A DNA stretch of 64,000 nt from positions 6,119,001-6,183,000 of the forward strand of contig OY756961.1 of NCBI GenBank assembly GCA_963580455.1, given 5' to 3'. Positions 30,214 through 43,000 of the stretch are shown one piece after another. This DNA comes from Euonymus europaeus. Lineage: Eukaryota; Streptophyta; Magnoliopsida; Celastrales; Celastraceae. Each line of letters opens with the position of its first letter. The first letter of the stretch is position 1. The translations under genes were made by a program, and so were the position numbers. The notes beneath the pieces were generated by a model. It was given only the letters and a program-made list of their open reading frames with translations, was not told the origin of the DNA and did not search any database.

Positions 30214-32955
30214 CTACAGGAGTAGAATTGTTGATACTATAAGAAGTACTAAACAGATAAGTGTAGGACCTGCAGAAGAAGCGGCCGACTGTATCTGAAT
30301 TACAAAATTGCAGGTTCCTTGTGATGCATTCTGTGTAGTAACCATGGCCAAACCTTGAAAGTTGCAGGCGTAGTCGTCCTGATTCTGTACTTGGTAGTAC
30401 ATATTGAATGCATACGACGCATTCCCATTAGCGTCCAAGTTGTTACAAGATGAACCATATCCGAGCGCTGTGCAATCTGAAAATGTGCAGGCGTAGTTTA
30501 TGTTATCTGCAAGTTTGCTCAAGTCCTTGGAGTTAGGATTAAACACGCACCATTTCGGGGCAAGATGTTGCACATTCTGCGCGCCAACGAGAACCTTGTT
30601 CTGATTCTGGCCAGAAAAATCCATCGGGAATTTAGGCTGCCCATCGAACCCAAAAATTCCCCAGTGGCGCTCAAAATTTCCTGGAGCAATACTTTTTGCA
30701 TCTTCATCAAGAAGACTGAACAGGTAGACTTCTATATGTCCTGGCCGAAGCGGGGTTCCCACATTGCCTGCGAGTCTTGGTAAAAGGCCATTGTAGAATC
30801 TAATAGCATTACCAACATTCGCATTCTTGTCCCCATCTGTTGGCCAACCAACCTCCCCTACCAAAATGTTCATGTTTCCATAGCCCGCTGCTTTCAAAGA
30901 CGAAACCAAGGTGTCGAAGTTGGCATCGAAAACATTGGCGTACTGAATCCCAGTTCCAGAATCTACAATGGGTGTGGCTCCATCAAAGAATGCATAGTTA
31001 AAAGGGAAGTCATCGTTCCCATAGAGGCTTAAGAAAGGGTAGATGTTTACGGTGAAGGGTGCATTGTTCTTATCCATAAACTGAACAATCTGGGTCATGA
31101 GATCGCTAATATCACTCCGGAATCTTCCAAAAGATGGGTAATTGTTGTTGTCTGGCGAACCATAGACATCGGCATTTAAGGGGACAGTGGCCTTAACGGA
31201 GTCTCCAACCCCAGCTTCATTGAGGGCATTTTGAATGTTCTGTAATGCTGGGAAGGTAGTATTTATGAATGAGCCATTGTAGGATTTGAGGAAAGGCTCA
31301 TTTCCAACCGCTACATACCTGAGGGAAATACAAAAAGGTTAATACGCTTTTATATATTGTTCTCAGCAAACCAAATGACAAAGTGATTTACAGGCATACA
31401 CTACTAGCATCAATGAGCTACCAATCTATATTAGTATGGTAAGTTGAGCATCTATCACCATCTTCAATCACCAGTGGTTTAATTTCATGTTGAGTAAATA
31501 CATTTATCTCCACTGATCACTGCCATATTACTCAAGCTGTTCACGACAAGAACATAGCCATGTTGAGTTTGATAGACTAAAGAAAATTTCATCCGATGAC
31601 GAGGTCTTTAAGAATAAAGTTAGACTATCAGGGATTAAAATTCCTCTCTAAGATAGGCTTCTCATCCTAATTAATGGCTGCCTGGGTGCATCTATTCTCG
31701 TTGAGAGATTAATTTCAAAAATTAGTCCTCTTTTCTTTCTGTAAAATTGATGTTGTAGACCAATAAAACTATGGAATGGACCCATTGTTTTCGTTATCCT
31801 TCCTTTACTCCTTTAACCAGAGCAAGCCCCCAACAAAACACCTCTTAAGAGAATCTGATGCTCCAATGTACAGAGAAAAGTAGGAGCCGTGTGGTCAGAT
31901 TCTGTGCCTCCTTTTCTTTTTCCAAAAGTTATTGGGAGAGCTAAATGTAATCGATCCAAAGATAAAAGTACATATTTTATTTAATAAAAGATAAGATTCT
32001 TAACATCTAATGCTGTAAGGTGTTCTATTGTTACCCTTGATATCATGAAGTAAGATCTTGTTCTTTTCCAAAGTATCAATGCACTGTGCACGTGTATGTT
32101 GGCAATATCTAGAGGCAGGGATAAGAATTAAGTCAACCCATAAACAACTGCGACTTGCTTGCCACAAATTAATGCAGAATGGAAAACTATAATAATGCCT
32201 AAAGATAACTTCCCAGATTCAAGTCATAAAGACATCAAAGACTGAAAGATAAGCATATGGCTATCAGCTAACTTAAGAACTTCAGAGATATGCAGAAAAA
32301 GACCAGCAAAGTTCAGCAATAACAATCAACATTCATACAAGGACAATTAGAAGTTGAAAAAAGGAAAATGAACATTGGATGATTCTAAGACCTCTACAGA
32401 AACTTCTGAAATTAACACATATCATAGCCATAATTATAAAAGACATGGCAGAACCTAATACAAGGATAATTTGAAGACAAAAACAAAATTAAACATGTCA
32501 GTTCTTACAAAAAAAAATAAAAAATAGCACAATACAAGTTACAGCAATAAAGATTCAAAATACATAATCTGGACTCCAACACACATAAAGAATTGGAAAA
32601 AAACCCAGAAAAATTAAAGTCCTTACTTGACGTTAACTCCTCCATTGAAGTTGTAGCGAGTGACATTCTTCTTGACCCACTCTTTGGCTCGATCATAGTC
32701 ATTCATGGCAGAAAGCTGATCATTGGGGATGGCCACCATGACCTCAAGGCCAGACCCAGCAAGAGCACTCATGGTGCTCTGGTCTGCATCAAAGAGCTTC
32801 ACCTTTTGGATCCCATTATCCTTCATCATTTGCACCACAGTCTTCGGTGGCAGTTTGTGAGTCGCCATCGTACCCCAATTGACACCAATTCCATGAACAA
32901 GAGATCCCAAAAGGCCAAAAAACACAACCCACTTCAGAAACCAAAAACTATCCAT
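30214..32955 (-). CDS. GPI-anchored beta-1,3-glucanase (GH17-X8)
   Basis: Exon 1 is 32955-32627 and exon 2 is 31318-30214; the 477-residue product hydrolyses beta-1,3-glucan (callose) at the cell surface. Residues 1-22 form a signal peptide with a hydrophobic core. The GH17 barrel spans about 23-345, with the acid/base glutamate Glu117 in AVGNEPF and the nucleophile Glu265 in [10 protein letters not shown], both present. From Trp366 an X8/CBM43 domain follows (WCVFNP, then six spaced Cys and a final CNF), which binds beta-1,3-glucan. The last ~17 residues are hydrophobic after a small-residue stretch SAASSAG, the pattern of a GPI-anchor signal. The layout is that of plant glucan endo-1,3-beta-glucosidase 5/6/8-type proteins, some of which act at plasmodesmata. 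The exact paralogue is not resolved. The 1.3-kb intron falls right before the VGNEP motif, as is common in this family. Confidence 0.95.
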
Positions 32956-33948
32956 TTTTTCCTGACTGTCGTTGTTTCCTGGACAGAAAAGGCTTATGGG
33001 ATTGTAATATGAAGGGTTTCCTAGGAAAAAGGGAGGGAGTTAAAAGTGAAAGCTTTATTAATTACGTGTGTGTATTTTCCTTTTAGGAGAAAAGAGAGGG
33101 AAAAATCAACCGTTTTTGTTGATGGGTACGAAGCATTAGCTAAAATCTAGCACCACCAAAGTTGGGAACTTGGGATCGTGTTCAAGATCTGATTGATAAA
33201 AAAATCATAAAAAAGTTAAAAGAGAATGAAAAATTATCAGATGAGAGTGTCTGTAACTCTGTATATCTTTCACTATAGGAAAAGGGTTGGAGTTATTGTT
33301 GTATAATACGCGTTTAATAGAATGAGCCAAAGGAGAAACAGAGAATACAGCCAGACCCAATAAACTGACCCAGAACCTAAATCTGGTATTGTATTTTTTT
33401 TCTTCTTCAACAGAACTCTTTGAATTCCTTTGATTTTATGAGATGGGTCCGAACATTCAATCGTCGGTTTTGGAAAAACGAATGAAAGTTTCGGGTTCGA
33501 AAAACAGAAAAAACTTTGCAAACAGAGGAATATAGAATCTGAAAGAACCAGAAAAACTACTGAAGAAGATACCTGTAATGTATTCAATCCAGGGAAGGCA
33601 AGCAGTGATTCTGGGATTTGAGAGTAAGAATATGGAAGGGCCTTTGGGAGGATTCAGAGGAATTGAGTTTATGAAATCTACCCAACAACTTATGCTTTTA
33701 ATTTTATTGCCAAACGAAGGTTCGAGAGAAGTCTTCAGACCGATGAAGCAAGTCCCAAGTTTGACTTGGGTGGCGGACTTTTGTAACGGCTAGAATATAA
33801 GGATAGAAAATCTGAGAAGGAACGTTTTAAATACAGGATTTTTGAATGGGAAAATTATTCTCATCTCCCAAAATTAATTTTTACACCCTAATTCATCATT
33901 ATGACGGTTTTTGCTCTTCCTCTTAATTTATGTGAGGAGGTTGAATGA
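32956..33948 (-). promoter_or_regulatory. Upstream region of the glucanase gene
   Basis: Gene-free. It should hold the promoter of the minus-strand glucanase. Open frames on both strands here are short and lack family features. No TATA box was assigned. Confidence 0.35.
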
Positions 33949-34740
33949 ATGATGAATCCCTTTTCGTGGGGGCGCGACAAGAATGTAAGAGAGGGCATTA
34001 GCGGGATGAACTGGGATCGACCAAGTGTTCACAAAACTAAGGATGAGATGGGTTTTCATAAGTTGGGACTCTTCAACATCGCAATGTTAGTTAAACAAGA
34101 TTGGCTTTTACTTACTTCACCTCGCCTAATTCCTTAACATCGTCATTATAGCTTCAGTAATTTTATGAATGCACAATTGGGATCTAATCCCATCTTTATA
34201 TGGAGAAGTCTTATGGAGGCTCATGCTTCTCTTGCAAGTCAATTCCCGTGGACTTCAATAAGGAAGCTTCAAGTTCAAGCAAAAGTCAATAACTTGATAT
34301 GGAGAGCATGTTCTTCATGTTTGTCGAATCTAGCTGCTCTCCAAAATAAAAGGGTGGATGTGGCGGTAATTTGTCCAGTATGTATGGGTGGTGTTGAATA
34401 TAGCTTTCATGCATTGGTTGGATGCACTTTTGCGAGGCAAATTTAGAGTGTTTCTTTTAGGTAACAAGCTATTATCGAGTGGCAAAAGTCGGCGCATGGA
34501 TTTCTCAAGTGTAACATTGGCGCTGCCATTTCTATTCAAGTGGGTTATGTTGGACTGGGTTGCATTATTCGATCGAATCAAGGGGAGTTTTTTGCAGCAC
34601 GATGCTCTAGGATTACTGGTCCTATGAGCCCACTTTTGGCCGAGACTATCTTGTAGGGAAGCTTTAAGTTGCTTGAAGGGGTTGGTCAGGTTCTGAATCA
34701 TTGTAGAGTATTCTCAAATTTTTATTCAAGAGCTTCAAAC
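33949..34740 (+). pseudogene. LINE polyprotein relic (zf-RVT and RNase H)
   Basis: Three consecutive broken frames match the C-terminal half of a plant non-LTR retrotransposon. First comes GFHKLGLFNIAMLVKQDWLL (after the reverse transcriptase). Then the zf-RVT region with NLIWRACSSCLSNL, CPVCMGGVEYSFHALVGCTFA. Then an RNase H-like part with LGCIIRSNQGEFFAARC. Stops and frame shifts separate them, and the RNase H motif KCN-x-AAI has Gly where the first catalytic Asp should be. No 5' part, tail or target duplication was seen. Old, dead copy. Confidence 0.8.
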
Positions 34741-35574
34741 TCACAGAGATAATCAAAATTCTCTCTCTTACCCCTCCCTCTCTGGTTTCACATATTTCGG
34801 ATCCATTTTGGGGAGGGGAGGAGGCGTTGACCTCCTCTCCTTCCCCCTCCCTCTCTTCTTTCTTCCATTGTTTTCTTCCTCCCTCCTTTTCAGTTTCTCC
34901 TTTTCTCCTTGTGTTTACATCTCTTCTCACTTCTTCTTCGCCTCCGTTTTCATCTCTTCTTTCCTCTTTCCATATTCTTCTGTTTTGTTTGTTTTTATTT
35001 TTTCCTTTCATGTTTTCAATAAAGTGGAGGTGAAACTTCCTCGGATCTCTGCAGCTAACATATATTGGTGGCAGAAAGTGCAAATCTGGCACCCATCTCT
35101 CAAAAATATAACGTGATGTGACACATCTCTCAAACAATTAAATTAAAAATTATACACTCTCATATTCTAAACCCAATTGTAGCACCCTTCATTCCTCACC
35201 AACAATCCATCGTCAACAATTGGGATGAATTGTCAGGTGAGGGAGTTAGTTAGATGAAGGCAAGTTGTCAGTCAATTCACAAGTACAGTAATTTTTGGAG
35301 CAATCTTCAATGGGGGAAATACCCTGTAATTATTTAGTGCCTGAAATTTATCAGATAAGGCAGAATCCATGTCTTGGATGAGTTCTTCATTTCAAAAAAC
35401 AATAATTGGGATAAAGGACCATCCACCACCACTACTCACAGTTCTTGTCACATGAACCAATGTCTACTTTCTTACCTTTTATTAACCAAAATCATGATTT
35501 AGGGTATGACTGTTAATTTAACATTTTGATGATTCCACATTCTGTCATTACCAAGTATTATGTAGAAACCACAA

Positions 35575-35576
<2 letters not shown>
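34741..35576. other. Pyrimidine-rich stretch and spacer
   Basis: 34820-35000 is strongly CT-rich on the plus strand (TCCTTCCCCCTCCCTCTCTT and similar), which makes open frames on both strands by composition alone. A leader-like or LTR-like origin is possible but unproven. The remainder is AT-rich spacer. Confidence 0.4.

Positions 35577-35622
<46 letters not shown>
35577..35622. repeat. (TA)n microsatellite
   Basis: About 23 uninterrupted TA units. Likely polymorphic. A short open frame of alternating Ile and Tyr on the minus strand is an artefact of it. Confidence 0.95.
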
Positions 35623-35626
<4 letters not shown>

Positions 35627-35694
35627 AAATTAAAAATGTAGTAATAAATAGTCTATATTTTAGGAACTCATGATAACATATATCTAAATAATAA

Positions 35695-35911
35695 GTGTTA
35701 AATCTTAACGAAAACGGATCCACTAAACCCAACCGGACTCGCGTATCGGATTTTCATGCTATAACATAAACAATCAGTGTTAAACTCTAAATGGAACAGA
35801 TTCGCTAAACCATAACAGGCTCGTGTATCAGATTTTCATGTTGTAACATAAATAATAATAAGTGTTAAATCATAGGGAAGCGAATTCGTTAAACCCTAAC
35901 GGACTAATAAT
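35695..35911 (+). repeat. Degenerate 82-85-bp tandem array
   Basis: Two full copies and one partial copy (35695-35776, 35777-35861, 35862-35911) of a unit running GTGTTAAATC..GAT(C/T)C(A/G)CTAAACC..GGCTCG(C/T)GTATC..GATTTTCATG..TAACATAAA. Copies differ at many positions, so it is not recent. Confidence 0.8.
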
Positions 35912-37081
35912 TAATTAGAATAAAATCATACAATTAAATAAACGTTTAGCGTATTAATTAAGACAGTAGAATAATTAATTATAATAGATAAATTAATAGA
36001 TATGATTTATGATGAGTTCTCAAAGTTCCAATTAGAAATCATGGGCCAAAGGCTCACCGCTCATGTAGATCCCAGATATTTGTATAGCCCCACGAAGAAA
36101 TTGAGAAATTGAAACTTAAAACTTGAAACTTGAAACATACTACACATGCAAGTCACTTGTCCCACACAAAGGTGCCAAAAAGTATCAATTCCAAAAGAAG
36201 GGGATAAGATACATCCCATCCCCACCGTCCACACTATCTTTTAGATAAAACAAATGCTTTCTTGTTTTATGAATATTTTATGAATTAGGGTGATAAAATA
36301 ATTAGATCATGTTTAGGCACATTAAATGTGAAAATGGAGAAGAAACGTTAATTCTCTTTTATTTTGATGATTTGACAATTTTTTTAAGATTAAACAGTTT
36401 CTGAGGGCTATGAATCAATAATTAATTGTTTGGTTTTGTTGATTAATGTTGACATTGGCAATTCAAACGTGGAGATTTCAAGTCCTATGCCTGATAATAC
36501 TGGTTAAGTTTCTTCTCCTTTTGATGATTCTAAGCAAATTGATAGGAAAAGTAGAAGGATTTGTGTTAGGGATGTCGGCAATCTTTTTTTTTAACATATT
36601 TTAATCATATCGTAAAAACGATTATCGATTGATTATACCAATTTTTCAATCAGTCTTAGCATAAAATATACAATCAAACCAAACGATTGGGTTTTAATTT
36701 TCACGGTTTTTTTTGACAGCCCTAATTTATTTCATCCAAAATATAATTTCGGGCTTGTTTGACGATTCCTTTAAAATATTGAGAGAAATGAAAGTCGGAC
36801 TTGATAAAATAAAAAATGGCAAATCAAACGCGGTTCCCTCTTCTACAACATCCTAAATAAAACATCAAGAAGAAACCGACATATCCATAATTTTTGTGTA
36901 TCTTTACAAGCAACACGAAGAGACATGTACATATGATTCCAATAACTAAAATCAGTCAAGATGGTAATCCTAATTTATAGTGTAAATTAAAAAAGAAGTC
37001 TAGAAGAAAACATCACCTAGTTGATATGGTGCGGAACAGTGGGGGTCGATCATTGTAGACAAATCATTAGGAGCAAAGCTA
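35912..37081. other. Intergenic, no gene seen
   Basis: AT-rich. The last part before 37082 should hold the 3' untranslated region and terminator of the minus-strand CCR4-NOT gene. Nothing else identified. Confidence 0.4.
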
Positions 37082-40000
37082 CTAAACCATAAGTTCATCT
37101 TCAAGATAGTTGTACTCAAAAGTAAACTCTGTCTTGATCCTTTGACACCTGAATAGTAATTCCACGGACCATGAAAACCCGTAAACAGTTCTCTAAGTAA
37201 GAATTAAACAAAATCCTACATTACAATTGACATGAAGGACAAGAATATGAAATCATATAGGACTGATATGACTTTACATCATCCAGTACTGGTGCTTTGA
37301 AAGCAAGCAATCAAACTATAATAAAAGAAAGATCACACGCACAACGTAATCACAAACCCATAAGGCTATAACTACCCAAGCGAGGAGAACATACAGTAGG
37401 GAAGGGTGAAGGGGCGTATGCTGAGGGAGGATTAGGGTGTTGTGTCTATTTTTAAGATGCAATTATCACTGTATTTTTTATGACAAAAAATTGCATGATT
37501 CTTAGCTTCTTTACAAAGCATGATTAAGTTTCTAATCCATTGAAGAAAATGAATTTCCCATACATTCATAAAAAATGACAAAGTCCCAATGCAACACAGG
37601 CATGGCCATGACCACCACCCTTTCTTTAAAAAATCCCTACCAGGGCGCAGAACAAGCTTAAACAGTCGTACCTACGCAAATTGTGTCTACTAGTCAAATT
37701 GCATAAACACCCAAACAAGCTTGAAAAACAATATATTGTCTGATAAAACTTTAAAACAAATTTATAATGAAAGTCAACATACCACCCAAGCTGGGATTCG
37801 TCATTGGCAATATGAATATCAAAGTAGACATATGTCCCCTGTTCAAATTCATCATTGGCTACTTTTGGCTCTTCATGCCGTTGAAACCATGTGTTGTATT
37901 TTCTGTGATATCTCCAAGATTGCTTCTTCAGTTCACGTGCGGCCAAATATTGCTGATAAGTGTTCTGTAGACAATAACAACTTAAATACAAGCTCACAGT
38001 AGCTATCTTCATTGCCAAGAACAACAAAACACAAAATGAAAAGTTACACGAAGTTATGGTACCTGCTGGTAATAAAATGCAAAGAACAGTGTGTCAGTTC
38101 CATGGCTATCAATAGATAGATGTTCCCAGTATGCAGGATTATTAACAATTGGTGCCTGAATTTGGGGATAGCTAGCAGGTGTGGCAGCAGGGTGCCTCTG
38201 TAGGAGAAAAATAAAAATAAATGATATTTTCTAAAACAATAAATGCAACCACACCTGAATAGGTGCTGCTACGAGGTGAGGATAAGGTGCATCCATACTG
38301 GGGTGTAGCTCCTTAGACGTTCTGAATCCCTGGCTTGAGGAAGTTTGAAGGATGCAGCATCAAGCATTTGCAGATTGTATATCTGATCGTGCACTACCCC
38401 AGGGTTTGCATATGACACACTGAGGCTATCACCCATTGCCCCGAGGTCAGCAACACTTCTTCGTCCAATGACCCCAAGGCCATCAGAAGGTTGATTGGAT
38501 CGTAAAGATTGCTCAAGAGAGAGATCAGTATCTCTTGGCACTTGGGAAGGCTCAGCCACAGAACCAGATAATCCTGTCTGCAAAAAAGAGGGATTTCAAA
38601 GATGTTGTCAACATTCTATTATGAACATTTCATCAAAACATGACACAGACAATCCTCCAATCTAAGGAAATTCTGTGAGAAAGCAGTATCATTGCTCAAG
38701 TTAAAGGTACCATCACCAAGTCAGCAACTTATAGCAAAAATCAACTACTTCCTCGAATAAAAAAGGATGGAAGTTTTTATTGGGAAATGGGAGAAGTATC
38801 CTAGAGGACCCTGTACTTTTGAAAAGGGGTTGATTAACCCTCAAAACTTTTTTTTGGCCTATTAAAGGCCCTCTACTTTGGATAATGGGCTCCATTAGCC
38901 CTTCATCCAAATTTTTGTTCAAAAAAGCTGACGTGGACAACAATATGTGACATGGCTTCATTTTACCAAAAATAAAAATTAAGTATAAAATATGACATAG
39001 CTTTAAATAAAAAATCTTGCTCCACAAACGGCGATGGAGACGGTAGATCTTATCTCTTGCTTCACTACCAGATCCTTGAAGGAAAAAATGGGAGACGAAG
39101 ACTGGGTTCTGAGTCAACGCCCCCACAGATGACGAATAGGTTTCAGTGCTCAAGAAATTGGCTCTCTTGCTTCTAGAAGATCCCAGTCGAAGGCCTAGTA
39201 TTACCTTTGGTTGAAACCCTAGCCCTGTTTTTGATCCCCATTGTAGCAACACATCTCCACCTCCAATTGCAAAGAGAGCAGCAGATATACTCCAGGAGGC
39301 TTCTGAATTTTATTTTTTTGGGTCTCAATCCCTACTTTTCATTAACATGATTGAAATTAGGTTGGATTCCAGGAGCAATAGACTTAGGAAGAGAAGCTGG
39401 CCTCAATTGAACAAGCATCTTCAAAGGACACTACGGCTCCTTTCAAGTGAGTATGATTTGACCATATGAAGATGGTCTCTATGAGAGGCTCAGAACATTG
39501 TATTTCTGAGTTTGGATTGAGGCGACCACCTCGATCGCCTTGAGGCTACCGCCTTCCTCTTTTTAAAACCTTGAGCTGATGATCTGCCGGAGGAGAAGAT
39601 ACAAGATTTTTTTAATCATTATCTTTTTAGGTTTTTTAAATCAAAAATAAAATTATGACATGTATAATAATTTTATTGGCCAATGCCACATCAAAGATCA
39701 TAGAGGTAATGGTCACATCAACACAATTACGATGGAAAGAGGGCAAGGGGCTTATTTAGACCACTATCCAAAATAGAGGGCCTTGAACAGATCAATAAAA
39801 ATTTGAGGGCTTAATTGACCCCTTTTCGAAAGTACAGGGGCTTCTACAATGCTTCTCCCTCAGGAAATTTAAAAATTGGCCATCAACTTTTGGGTGTATT
39901 CAGCAATGTTTTAGATCTAGTTTAGTAAAAGGTGATAACACCTACCTATCAAAACTGTAACAAAGTAAGAAAATCATTGCAACACCGACTAAGAGTTCTT

Positions 40001-43000
40001 TGACATACAGGAGTATCCACGGTATATGGAGCTTTCAATTCATCCTCGTTCACAGGATTTTTGCCAAACCCAGAAATAGGGGCAGATTCAGCATTCGAAT
40101 TATCAGGTAAATTTTGTTGTTGCTGCGGGTCCTCCACTTTCAAGTGTCCAGTGTCTGCATCATACATTAACAGCATTGGTCTGGTCAATATTATAATGAT
40201 TGTATCAATAGACAAGAGAGAATATGTTGCTACCAGCATCTTTTAGACCAACTGGCATTAGTGCTTGTTGATTAGACTGTTGATGGATGGAAGTTGGCAG
40301 CTGTAGAGTCACAGATGAAACAGTATTGAGACCCAGCCCTTGCATTCCAAGTCCCACACTAGACTGCGAAGAAACAGCTGAGCTTTGAGAATTGAGCTAC
40401 ATACATATCATCAGAAAAGGTGAAAAAGGGAAATTACAATAAGTTATGAGACATTTATGAATCCAAAACATCATTGGTTAAAACAAATCATAGTGCAAAA
40501 TGAAACAGATCAGATCAAAAGATTCCTTCCATTTAATTTGCTTCACAAAGACAAATTGTGATAATGATACACCACTAAAAGAATTCACATTAAACATCAA
40601 AGAGATTTTAAAAAATGGTCAATGGATTATATGTATTAAAATTAAAACACTCAAGGCATTGAATAACAAAGAAAGGCAATAAACATATTTGAACTTGCAA
40701 CATGCTCCTTATGCTTGGCTCACATCGTCATTCATATCTAATAAAGAACAGTAAGAAAAAGAAGAAAATGACGATTTCACAAATCATCAATTTGTTGAAC
40801 TTCAAGTCCCATCAGTTATAACAGCATTAAGAAATTTTGGAGTTTCATGCCACTAGTAAAAATCAATAAACTAAATTCAAGCACTAAATTTGCATGAAAC
40901 ATCCGTGAAGAAAACTTACAAGTTGAAATGCAAGTAGCAGCAGTCGTGATTGTTAATTTGTTATGAAATAAAACTGAGTAAATTTTCCCGGGCAGATGGT
41001 TACAGGAAGAAAGGTTTCATGACTGTTACTATGGCCAGATTACTAAGCAGTACAAAGAATGTAACATATGAATAATTTAGGTTTTTCACTTTTTCAATTC
41101 TAGTATGCTTTCCATTTATCAACCACAATAAGGGTCACACGTTGATCAGCCAACAATAGATTGTGCAACATGAAAAACAATCGACTTAAGAGGTATTAAG
41201 CTGAACTAGGCTTCCATAAATCAACTAGCTTTTGAGCCAAGAGAAGGACAGGTTTAAGGAAAAACCACCTGTTGCAAGAGTGGATTTTGTTGTTGGGTAG
41301 AAAATTGTTTATGATTTCCCCCAGTAAGAGAAGACATGCCAAGAATGGTACTGTGACCTTGCTGCTGCACTTGCTGGAGCCGTTGTAAGAACTTCTCCCT
41401 TTGATCAGGTGCAATCTCAGTTCTTCCACGAAACTGCCCCTAAATGTAAATAAAGGTAGCTTAGAAGAGCTAAATATAAATTATAACAACATATCTTTGA
41501 GATGGTGGGGAAGTACAAAACGGTATCATAAGACTTCTAAAATATACTTCTAAATCTCCAATTTCAGCCTCATCCCATCTCTAACAATATCTCAGATTTC
41601 AGTAGGTATCCCTAGATATTCTAAGACACTGGTGTTTGGATTGAGAAAGGAAGATAAGAGAATGTAGAATATTTTTCTTTCTCATGTTTGGATAGGTTAG
41701 AAAAATAAAGGAATTGAGTTGTCATTTCTCTTGTTTGGATAGTCATCACAAGAGAAAAGAAAGGAATTTTTTTATTTAATTTACTAATTTATCCTTATTT
41801 TTAAGTTAAAGTATTATGTATAAGGACAAAATAGATATTTCACTTATAAATAACTTATCCAATCCTCTTCAAATCCCTTCTTTATTTTTTTTTCTTAACC
41901 TAGGACAAAATAGATATTTCACTTGTAACTAACTTATCCAATCCTCTTCAAATCCCTTCATTTTTTTTCTTAACATATCCAAACAAGGGAATGATGTCAT
42001 TTCCCTTCTCTTCTCGTCTCTCAAAATCCATCCATCCAAAAGTGATCAATAGACAACAGTAGACCTGTTTTTGACACAAATATATTCTGGTATATATCAA
42101 ACCTTTCCTGTTCATATGGCAAAAAGCAAGTGTGTAAATACATATATCAGATACACCAAGGCAATTATGTCCGCATAATAATTCCATTTAAGCCACAAAA
42201 GACACACCTAGGCTAAAGAAAGCATGCAAAACAAGCCGCATCACCAAAAAGAAGAAGTTAAAAGTGTAAAACAAAAACAATATTAATGGGAAAGCTTATG
42301 ATAACCATTTATGTTTTATTAAAAAAAGACAAATGCACATGTGACCCTGTGATAAAGCTGCAGGGGTGCAAACTAGAGGTGATAGGTTCACAACATCTCC
42401 ACATATTATGTGTGAGTAAAATTTGTGTCCATCTTGTCCGTCCTTGTGCATGGGTGTTGTTTATCTTTTTACAGGTGAACATGTGGTCCAATGGTAGAGT
42501 TGTAGTCTTGTAGAGGTGCAACTTAGAGGTTGCATATTTAATTCTTAGAAACAGCCTCTTCACATAAGGAAATGTTTGCATACATCTTTTCCTTGACCCC
42601 TGCCCACTATAGGAGGCTTGTGCAGGGGTGTTGTTAACCCTTTTTTATCTATAAGGAAAGATGGATACTCATCCAACATTGTTTGTCATCAAAAAATGTC
42701 CACATTAAAATTGGCTGCATGACAGTGTTACAATCCCCAGTGCAATCATAAGCCCTCATACATTGTTCATGGTGTTTCCAAGAATTTCTTACTTGCAAGC
42801 CAATCCATAGAACTCCAAAGTTCGATAAACCAATAACATAATGCTAAAAATGAACCATCTATTTTTGAACTGTTTCCAGTTAACAAATACATCACATCCT
42901 AAGTGCACAGACAAGTGCTCAAGAAGCAAAAAATAAGGAGAAAGAAAAGGAATAAAAAGTACAACAACATTAAAAGAACATACCGGCTCATTCTGGTTTT

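Noticed and set aside
30565..30783. Small plus-strand frame in the glucanase gene
   Set aside because: Antisense shadow of the GH17 exon.
34664..35137. 157-codon Lys/Glu/Arg-rich minus-strand frame
   Set aside because: It is the complement of a pyrimidine-rich tract; composition alone keeps the frame open.
35499..35732. Minus-strand frame with alternating Ile and Tyr
   Set aside because: Artefact of the TA microsatellite.
38713..39252. 179-codon minus-strand frame within NOT3 intron 12
   Set aside because: It lies in the Mutator-like element, crosses its terminal repeat and host flank, and has no family features.
42789..42983. C-terminal extension of the large NOT3 exon
   Set aside because: The frame stays open past the donor at 42984/42983, but the next residues match no NOT3 protein, and splicing to 41439 restores the known sequence.
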